This document shows positions 1-5,447 of a stretch of DNA of 6,606 bases, one piece after another (position 1 is the first letter of the stretch; each line of letters opens with the position of its first letter). Below the pieces are notes generated by a model. It saw nothing but the letters and a program-made list of their open reading frames with translations, did not search any database and was not told where the DNA came from. Location of the stretch: assembly GCA_003557965.1 (NCBI GenBank), contig PWND01000143.1, positions 1-6,606 of the forward strand, read 5' to 3'. The translations under genes and the position numbers were made by a program. This DNA is from Bacteroidales bacterium. Its GTDB lineage: Bacteria > Bacteroidota > Bacteroidia > Bacteroidales > UBA7960.

Positions 1-134
1 AGCATTAAAGGTATTTTATTGGGATCCTGCTCAGTATGAACCGACTTGAAGTGTTGTTTTAGAAATAGCTTGCCCGCAAGCAAAACATCTTCGTCGTCGT
101 CGATAATTAGTAACCTGGCATCTATTTTACTCAT
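1..134 (-). CDS. Response regulator receiver domain, N-terminal part only (probably NtrC/Fis-type sigma-54 activator)
   Basis: Reading the minus strand from an ATG at 134-132 gives 44 codons that run off the left edge. The protein starts MSKIDARLLIIDDDEDVLLA. This is the first beta strand and acidic pocket (IIDDDED, residues 10-16) of a CheY-like receiver domain, which binds Mg2+ beside the phospho-acceptor Asp; that Asp, usually near residue 55, lies outside the window. The following stretch (LFLKQHFKSVHTEQDPNKIP) resembles the receivers of Bacteroidota sigma-54-dependent, Fis-type response regulators, which act in the cytoplasm downstream of a sensor kinase. Assignment to that subfamily is from family memory, because no AAA+ or DNA-binding part is visible. 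The start has no Shine-Dalgarno site, as is normal in this phylum. The gene is divergent from the protease gene, and no functional link to it can be read from the sequence. Confidence 0.85.
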   Translation of the reverse strand, partial: MSKIDARLLIIDDDEDVLLAGKLFLKQHFKSVHTEQDPNKIPLM

Positions 135-649
135 AGAAAGTTGTTTTTGCTAAATTATAAAATAATTTAAAACATGGCTTGTTTTTTAATAAACGTTGTT
201 TTATGATAAAAACTTTTATTGCTCTCGTTAAGCTTGCCGGCCGTGCCATTTAAAAGAAAAACAGGTTTGTGAATATAAGTTTTAAGTAAAAAACGGAAAA
301 TGTTTGCAGAAGTTTTACTATGTTTGCATGTTGAATGATGAAAAATTTTTAACAAAAACCAAATAACCAATACACTTACGTTATGTTTTTTAACTCATTT
401 ACTACAACTTTGCTTTTAAAATACCCGGTAAAAAAAATCAAAATAATTAAATACCACCCCTGAGTTTTAGGTATACCCATACAAGACCAATTTTGATTTT
501 AAAGGACTACAGAAATTAAAAGCATTTTAATATCGGACTTGCTTCAGAAACAACTGTTTATAATGGAAGCACCAAAAGTTTTTTTGGCTGCTATACCTGT
601 ATTCATGCATTAAATAAGAAAATAATTATAAAGTTCAATTACCAAATAA
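135..649. other. Divergent intergenic region without a supported gene
   Basis: This is 515 AT-rich bases between the response regulator start and the protease start, so it should hold promoters for both directions. The 67-codon minus-strand reading frame at 167-370 has no recognisable motif and a biased, low-complexity composition, so I do not call it a gene. A sequence matching the Bacteroidota -7 element TAnnTTTG occurs at 319-326 (TATGTTTG), but no -33 TTTG lies at the expected distance, and it would imply a leader of more than 300 bases. A near match (CAACTTTG, 405-412) is equally unproven. An 8-bp palindrome GGTATACC lies at 470-477. A small hairpin at 569-591 is listed separately. I see no tRNA, CRISPR or mobile element. 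Confidence 0.6.
569..591 (+). promoter_or_regulatory. Small hairpin in the presumed leader of the protease gene
   Basis: CCAAAA at 572-577 pairs perfectly with TTTTGG at 582-587 across a GTTT loop. GCA (569-571) can then pair with TGC (589-591) if C588 is bulged. The structure ends about 58 bases before the protease start codon. No T-tract follows on the plus strand, so it is not a plain terminator. It could be a leader or mRNA stability element, or chance pairing in an AT-rich spacer. Confidence 0.25.
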
Positions 650-3600
650 ATGACAATTATGAAAAAACTGTTACTTAACCTATTAGTAGTTTTCATTTCT
701 GGCACAGTTGGTGTTTTTGCTCAAAATGAGGTTGTACTTGAGTCAAGCAGATCGAATGAAACTGTAATATCAATTTCTATTGATGAGTTCGATTTTACCG
801 AAGTAAATACACCCAAAGGTGTGGAGTCAATATTACAGGCTCCAAATGCTGATCAAATAATTGAAAAAGGCGCACCGAATTTGCCAAAAGTTGTCAGGTC
901 AATTATAATTCCTGATCATGACAAAATGGAGGTAGAAGTTTTATCCTCCAGATATGAGGATTTTAAAAATATTGATTTAGCACCTTCTAAAGGGCACTTT
1001 TTGCGTAATCAAAACCCTGAGGATATTCCATATGTATATGGAGACTGGTATCAAACAGATGCATTTTATCCCGGGGAATTAGCGCATTTGAATGACCCTT
1101 ATATTCTAAGAGATTTTAGAGGCACAGCTGTTGATATTTACCCGTTTCAATATAATCCTACTACAAGAACATTAAGAGTTTACACTGAAATAACTTTAAG
1201 AATAACATCCAGTGGAGAGAAAGGAGTAAATGTTTTTGAAAGAAAGCGTGAACTGGGTTCTATTAACAGAGAGTTCCACAGCATTTACGGAAGTCAGTTT
1301 ATTAACTATGAAAGTCTATACCGTTATACACCATTGGAAGAAGATGGTGACATGCTTATTATTGCTCACGATGAATATTTGGATGCTATGAGTCCATTTG
1401 TGGAGTGGAAAACAACTATAGGCCTTGGTGTTGAGATGGTGGGTACATCAACTACCGGAACAACATGGCAAGACATTAATAATTATATTGAAAGTTATTA
1501 TAACGACCCTTCCAATGACTTGATATATGTTCTTTTCGTTGGCGATGCTCAGCATATTCCGCCTGTTCCGGCAAGCGGAACATCTGTTATTGAGGGATAT
1601 TCTGACAATTATTATGGCTTTTTGGAAGGCGATGACCGTTATCAGGAAATTTTTATTGGTAGATTTTCTGCTGAGAGCATAGCTCATGTCGAAACACAAG
1701 TGCAAAGAACACTTGAATATGAACAAGCATATAGTTTTGAGGATAACTGGTTAAATCATGGACTTGGCCTTGCCCGGGATGAAGGTAGTGGAAATGGTCA
1801 TGATGGTGGAGAAGCCGATGATGAGCATATGGAAAATATTCGAGACAGGCTGTTAAACTATAATTATGTTGAAGTTTACCGTGAGTATGACGGAGGGAGT
1901 GATTATGTTGATTATAATACTACTTCTGCACATATTTCAGACCGCATTAATTCGGGTGTAAGTGTAATAAACTTCTGTAATCATGGTAACTGGGACTCAT
2001 GGAGTGTTGGTGGCTATCATATTAATGATGTAAATGCGCTTACAAATGTTCGTAAGTTGCCATTTGTATGGTCTGTGGCTTGTATTGTAGGCCAGTTTCA
2101 AGGGCAGACATGTTTTGCCGAAACCTGGTTAAGAGCCACACATAATGGAGAACCAACCGGGGCTGTTGCTCATTTTGGATCAACGATAAATCAGCCATGG
2201 CACCCACCTATGGATGCTCAGGATGAATTTAACAGGATATTAACACAGATGTTTGAAAATAATATTAAAAGAAGTTTCGGTGGGATATCTGTAAACGGCA
2301 TGTTTGATATGCTTGATAAAAATAATGACACTTATGGACACAGGACCGCTGAGACATGGACGATCTTTGGTGATCCGTCAGTGAAAGTACGAACCGATAA
2401 TGCTACCAATATAACAGTCAATCATGACCCTGATATTATGTACGGCCCTGATTATTTTGAAATTACTGTTGATACAGATGACGCTTTTGCTGCTCTTACA
2501 AAAGAAGGTGAAATAATTAGTACGGCTAAAGAAGATGGTGGTATTATTTATATACCTATTAGTGAAGGTATAGAAGTAGGCGATGAGGTTACAATAGCTG
2601 TTACTGCGTACAATAAAGTTCCTTATATAGTTGATTTGGATGTAATAGTAGCCGGTGCTTATGCCAACTTTACAGCCGAACCTACAGAGATTCTAATTGG
2701 AGAATCGGTTATATTTACAGATACATCAGATCCGGATGATGGTGAGTTTGAAACATGGGAGTGGGAATTCGGTGATGGTGCTGAACCAGCCACCGCAACA
2801 GGTGAAGGGCCACATACAGTTACTTACAATACGCCGGGGCAAAAAACAGTTAGCCTCCTTGTTGATGGTGAGTATGAACGTGTCAGAGAAAACTATATAA
2901 CTGTAAATGACATTGTTACACTTACTGTAAATATTAATGGAAGCGGAACAGTTCAGATAGATGGATCAGAGTATAACGAACCAATTGAATTGGCAGAAAA
3001 CTCTACAGTAAGCCTTGAAGCTATTCCCGATGATCTCTGGCATTTTGATGAATGGTCGGGCGATTTGTCAGGTGTATATGCTTCAACAAATTTGGTTATG
3101 GATGAAAATAAAACCATAACAGCTAACTTCATTGATTGTAGCGGAATGACTTTACCATTTGCTGAAAACTTTGATGCTTCAAGTGAGCTTCCTGTTTGCT
3201 GGGAAATTGTTGACCACCAAGGAAATGACCAGGTATGGCAAATTGGTGATCCCGGGCATCTTGACGGCACTACCGGCAATTATGCATATCTTGATAGTGA
3301 TAGTTATGGCTCTGGAAACAGCCAAAATTCTGACTTGGTAACACCTTTGCTAGATTTATCAAATTATATTGATATAGAAATATCTTTTACACATTATTAT
3401 AGGGATTATCAGTCAGAATCTGCAAGTCTGTCTTATTCAATTGATGGAGGTGAAACCTGGAATCAGGTTGAAGACTGGGGAGGCAACACTACTGATAATC
3501 CTGCAACATATAGCCAGGTAATTGATGAAGTTGCCGGTGAACAGGCTGTTCAGTTTAAGTGGAACTATACCGGCACCTGGGGGTATTATTGGAATGTTGA

Positions 3601-5206
3601 TAACATAGAGGTTACAGGCGCCCCTGCCGGCATCTATGCTGATTTCACAGTCAACCCCACAATCGTTGACATCGGCGAAACCGTTACATTTACCGATGCT
3701 TCCGGTGGAGGAGACATCACAAGCTGGAGCTGGGACTTTGGCGATGGCGCAAATCCGGCTACTGCCACAGGACAAGGGCCTCATGATATTACATATGATT
3801 CTTACGGAAGTAAAACTGTAAGCCTTACTGTTAATGATGGTGAACACACGGAAACTAAAGGTGATTATATTACCGTACAAGAATATGAGTCTTTCTCTGA
3901 TTGGATTCATTGGGATGATGGGGTGAATGCTAATGCTGTTGGATTGGAAGATGGTGGAGTGTTTTATGTAGCTTCAAGATGGGAACCTGAAGATATTGAA
4001 GATTATGATGAAATGAAAATTACTAAAATGAGAATGTTTATTAACCACCTGCCAAGTTCGTTGGAGATGATAATCTGGCAAGGGGCTGATGAATCAAACC
4101 TTTCAGAGGTGTATAGTCAGGCATTTGATGGTAGTGAAGAAAGCTGGGTTGAAGTTGAATTGGATACTCCATATCAAATTGATGCATCGCAGGAATTATG
4201 GTTTGGTTATCTAGTTGATGATCCTGGTGAAGGCGTCTTCACGGCTGGTCTGGATGCAGTAACTAATCATGATGGTAAAGGGAATAAAGTAAAAATCGGT
4301 GAAGAAGGTGAATGGGAGAACTTGTCACAATACGTAGATGGTGATTTTAACCTACAAGCTTTTGTTGAAGAATCAGAAGAATTTCTGCCGGGAGATATTA
4401 ATGGTGATGGCATTGTAAACGTGTTAGATGTTGTGCTTATGGTCAATCTGATACTTGACGGCGAGTATCATCCTGCCGGTGATCTTACAGACCCCGAGGG
4501 TGAAATTACTACCAGCGACTTAACAGCATTGGTTAATATTATAATGGGTTATGACAGAGCAGACGACCATATAAATTCAGAACCCGCATTCATAAGCATT
4601 ACAGATAAACAAATAGGCTTTGAAAGTGATGGTACTGTTGCAGCTATATTGTTTGAAATTGAAGCTGAAAACGCTGCTGAGCTTAAACCTGTTTTAAATA
4701 GTAGTGAGCACAAATCATCCTACAAAATCTATGATAATAAACTTAGAGCTATAGTGTATAGCACTAATAATACTCCTTTGCCTGAAAATACAGAGTCATT
4801 GTTGACATTGGAAAACGAACCTGTGAATATGCAATGGGGTGAACTTGATGCATCTAATACAGCTTCCGGAGCGGTTGACCTGTTTTCAAAAACAGTTACA
4901 GGACTTGACCCATGGGATGTTTTAGGTTTTGATGTTAGTATTTATCCAAACCCGAATAAAGGAGAGTTTGTTGTCACGATCAGAGTGCCTAAGGAAATAA
5001 AAGCAGAAATAAGCATGTTTGATGTTATGGGCAGGGAAGTTTTACCAAAAACTCAAAAGATTTGCACAGAAGGCAATAACGAAATTAAAATTGACAGAGC
5101 ATCCATGCTTGACAAAGGTTTCTATGTAATACGTATCAAAGGTTTTGACTACCAAAGCAATGAATTGATATTTACTGAAGATCAAAAAGTACTTATTCAG
5201 TATTAA
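650..5206 (+). CDS. Secreted gingipain-like C25 cysteine peptidase with PKD, dockerin-like, cohesin-like and T9SS sorting domains
   Basis: A complete 1518-residue secreted protease. ATG 659 (residue 4, MKKLLLN) gives a more typical signal peptide than ATG 650; both are in frame. Signal cleavage is likely after Ala24, leaving Gln25, which is common on T9SS cargo. Domains: propeptide ~26-231 (GAPNLP at 74-79); C25 catalytic domain ~234-582, with the clan CD signatures FCNHG (His445) and SVAC (Cys478), then CFAETWLRA and a closing FGDPS; Ig-like ~583-670; PKD ~673-753; InlB-B-like repeat ~757-828; cleaved-adhesin-like jelly roll ~830-990 (Cys830, Cys850); PKD ~998-1077; unnamed beta-sandwich ~1081-1241; dockerin-like ~1247-1302; cohesin-like ~1303-1420; T9SS type A sorting domain ~1428-1518 (YPNPNKGEF). 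The family cleaves proteins outside the cell after propeptide removal. Cleavage specificity cannot be read here. No frameshift or lost catalytic residue is seen. The product is expected to cross the outer membrane by T9SS and be surface-attached or released. Confidence 0.93.
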   Translation: MTIMKKLLLNLLVVFISGTVGVFAQNEVVLESSRSNETVISISIDEFDFTEVNTPKGVESILQAPNADQIIEKGAPNLPKVVRSIIIPDHDKMEVEVLSSRYEDFKNIDLAPSKGHFLRNQNPEDIPYVYGDWYQTDAFYPGELAHLNDPYILRDFRGTAVDIYPFQYNPTTRTLRVYTEITLRITSSGEKGVNVFERKRELGSINREFHSIYGSQFINYESLYRYTPLEEDGDMLIIAHDEYLDAMSPFVEWKTTIGLGVEMVGTSTTGTTWQDINNYIESYYNDPSNDLIYVLFVGDAQHIPPVPASGTSVIEGYSDNYYGFLEGDDRYQEIFIGRFSAESIAHVETQVQRTLEYEQAYSFEDNWLNHGLGLARDEGSGNGHDGGEADDEHMENIRDRLLNYNYVEVYREYDGGSDYVDYNTTSAHISDRINSGVSVINFCNHGNWDSWSVGGYHINDVNALTNVRKLPFVWSVACIVGQFQGQTCFAETWLRATHNGEPTGAVAHFGSTINQPWHPPMDAQDEFNRILTQMFENNIKRSFGGISVNGMFDMLDKNNDTYGHRTAETWTIFGDPSVKVRTDNATNITVNHDPDIMYGPDYFEITVDTDDAFAALTKEGEIISTAKEDGGIIYIPISEGIEVGDEVTIAVTAYNKVPYIVDLDVIVAGAYANFTAEPTEILIGESVIFTDTSDPDDGEFETWEWEFGDGAEPATATGEGPHTVTYNTPGQKTVSLLVDGEYERVRENYITVNDIVTLTVNINGSGTVQIDGSEYNEPIELAENSTVSLEAIPDDLWHFDEWSGDLSGVYASTNLVMDENKTITANFIDCSGMTLPFAENFDASSELPVCWEIVDHQGNDQVWQIGDPGHLDGTTGNYAYLDSDSYGSGNSQNSDLVTPLLDLSNYIDIEISFTHYYRDYQSESASLSYSIDGGETWNQVEDWGGNTTDNPATYSQVIDEVAGEQAVQFKWNYTGTWGYYWNVDNIEVTGAPAGIYADFTVNPTIVDIGETVTFTDASGGGDITSWSWDFGDGANPATATGQGPHDITYDSYGSKTVSLTVNDGEHTETKGDYITVQEYESFSDWIHWDDGVNANAVGLEDGGVFYVASRWEPEDIEDYDEMKITKMRMFINHLPSSLEMIIWQGADESNLSEVYSQAFDGSEESWVEVELDTPYQIDASQELWFGYLVDDPGEGVFTAGLDAVTNHDGKGNKVKIGEEGEWENLSQYVDGDFNLQAFVEESEEFLPGDINGDGIVNVLDVVLMVNLILDGEYHPAGDLTDPEGEITTSDLTALVNIIMGYDRADDHINSEPAFISITDKQIGFESDGTVAAILFEIEAENAAELKPVLNSSEHKSSYKIYDNKLRAIVYSTNNTPLPENTESLLTLENEPVNMQWGELDASNTASGAVDLFSKTVTGLDPWDVLGFDVSIYPNPNKGEFVVTIRVPKEIKAEISMFDVMGREVLPKTQKICTEGNNEIKIDRASMLDKGFYVIRIKGFDYQSNELIFTEDQKVLIQY
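2666..2908 (+). repeat. PKD domain copy 1 (protease residues ~673-753)
   Basis: This Ig-like PKD module carries the signature WEFGDGAEPATATGEGPH and ends in YITV. It is closely matched by the second PKD module at 3641-3880: the core FGDGA-PATATG-GPH, the KTVSL block and the final YITV are shared. The two copies are about 245 residues apart within one protein. PKD modules are usually non-catalytic spacers or substrate- and protein-contact modules in secreted enzymes. Confidence 0.88.
3641..3880 (+). repeat. PKD domain copy 2 (protease residues ~998-1077)
   Basis: This is the second PKD module, with WDFGDGANPATATGQGPH and a final GDYITV. Protein similarity to copy 1 is high but synonymous codons differ widely. 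The first two thirds of this copy use many C-ending codons (ttc, gtc, aac, ccc, atc, gac, ggc, acc), unlike the surrounding gene. That fits either a diverged internal duplication or a separately acquired module. Confidence 0.88.
4388..4555 (+). other. Dockerin type I-like module (protease residues ~1247-1302)
   Basis: The first half has a textbook dockerin/EF-hand-like calcium loop, DINGDGIVNVLD (1249-1260), with ligand positions 1, 3, 5, 9 and 12 filled by Asp, Asn, Asp, Asn and Asp. It is followed by the helix VVLMVNLIL. The second half (about 1278-1302) keeps Asp1290 and a helix LTALVNIIMG, but its loop DLTDPEGEITTSD is one residue too long or has lost ligand 1. In cellulosomes such modules dock enzymes onto cohesins. 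In Bacteroidota T9SS proteins a single dockerin-like module next to the sorting domain is frequent and its partner is usually unknown. Confidence 0.8.
4931..5203 (+). other. T9SS type A C-terminal sorting domain (protease residues ~1428-1518)
   Basis: The segment opens with DVSIYPNPNKGEF and continues with a beta-sandwich pattern including FDVMGREV, a KGFYVIRI strand and a short final strand (QKVLIQY). This is the classic Por-secretion-system C-terminal domain order. It directs export through the type IX secretion system and is normally removed by the sortase PorU. It is the best phylum marker in the window. Confidence 0.92.
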
Positions 5207-5223
5207 TAAACGGTATTTATTTG

Positions 5224-5257
5224 TGCCTTTGCAACTATGATTATGGTTGCAAAGGCA
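5224..5257 (+). terminator. Perfect 12-bp hairpin downstream of the protease gene
   Basis: TGCCTTTGCAAC (5224-5235) is the exact reverse complement of GTTGCAAAGGCA (5246-5257), with a 10-base loop. It starts 17 bases after the protease stop codon. The bases right after the stem are TATTATGCC, not a T-tract; the nearest run is TTTTTT at 5281-5286. It therefore probably acts as a transcription terminator or 3'-end stabiliser, but it is not a canonical intrinsic terminator. If it terminates, the downstream gene needs its own promoter within 5258-5447, where I found no clear consensus match. Confidence 0.6.
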
Positions 5258-5286
5258 TATTATGCCGGCCGGTGCAATCATTTTTT
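5247..5286 (+). terminator. Alternative hairpin followed by a T-tract
   Basis: GGCAT (5254-5258) can pair with ATGCC (5262-5266) around ATT, and TTGCA (5247-5251) can pair with TGCAA (5273-5277) across an internal loop. TTTTTT follows at 5281-5286. It reuses the right arm of the stronger 12-bp hairpin, so the two folds exclude each other. The 12-bp hairpin should be more stable. This may be a back-up terminator geometry or coincidence. Confidence 0.3.
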
Positions 5287-5447
5287 GAAATAAAAGGGTT
5301 GCTTTGTTATAAATGTTTTTACAGGTATTGCCTGCCATAAAGTATAACAAACATATTAAATGTATAAAACCAAATAAACATTTTATATGTAACCAATAAG
5401 CTTACTATGAAATGAATTAGAAAACTGAAAAAACTAAATAAACGATT

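Noticed and set aside
319..326. TATGTTTG, a match to the Bacteroidota -7 promoter element TAnnTTTG
   Set aside because: There is no TTTG about 19-21 bases upstream (the nearest, at 303-306, is only 12 bases away), and the leader to 650 would exceed 300 bases.
167..370. 67-codon minus-strand open frame upstream of the response regulator
   Set aside because: It has no recognisable motif, a composition of the kind expected from AT-rich spacer, and no support beyond being open.
3437..3910. 157-codon open frame on the minus strand inside the protease gene
   Set aside because: It lies wholly antisense to well-supported jelly-roll and PKD coding sequence and reads as Cys/Ile-rich, motif-free protein.
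5321..5336. CAGG...CCTG inverted repeat upstream of the second secreted-protein gene
   Set aside because: A stem of only four base pairs is too short to distinguish from chance.
5042..5350. 102-codon minus-strand open frame over the protease 3' end and the terminator hairpin
   Set aside because: It overlaps the T9SS sorting domain and the hairpin, and shows no protein motif.
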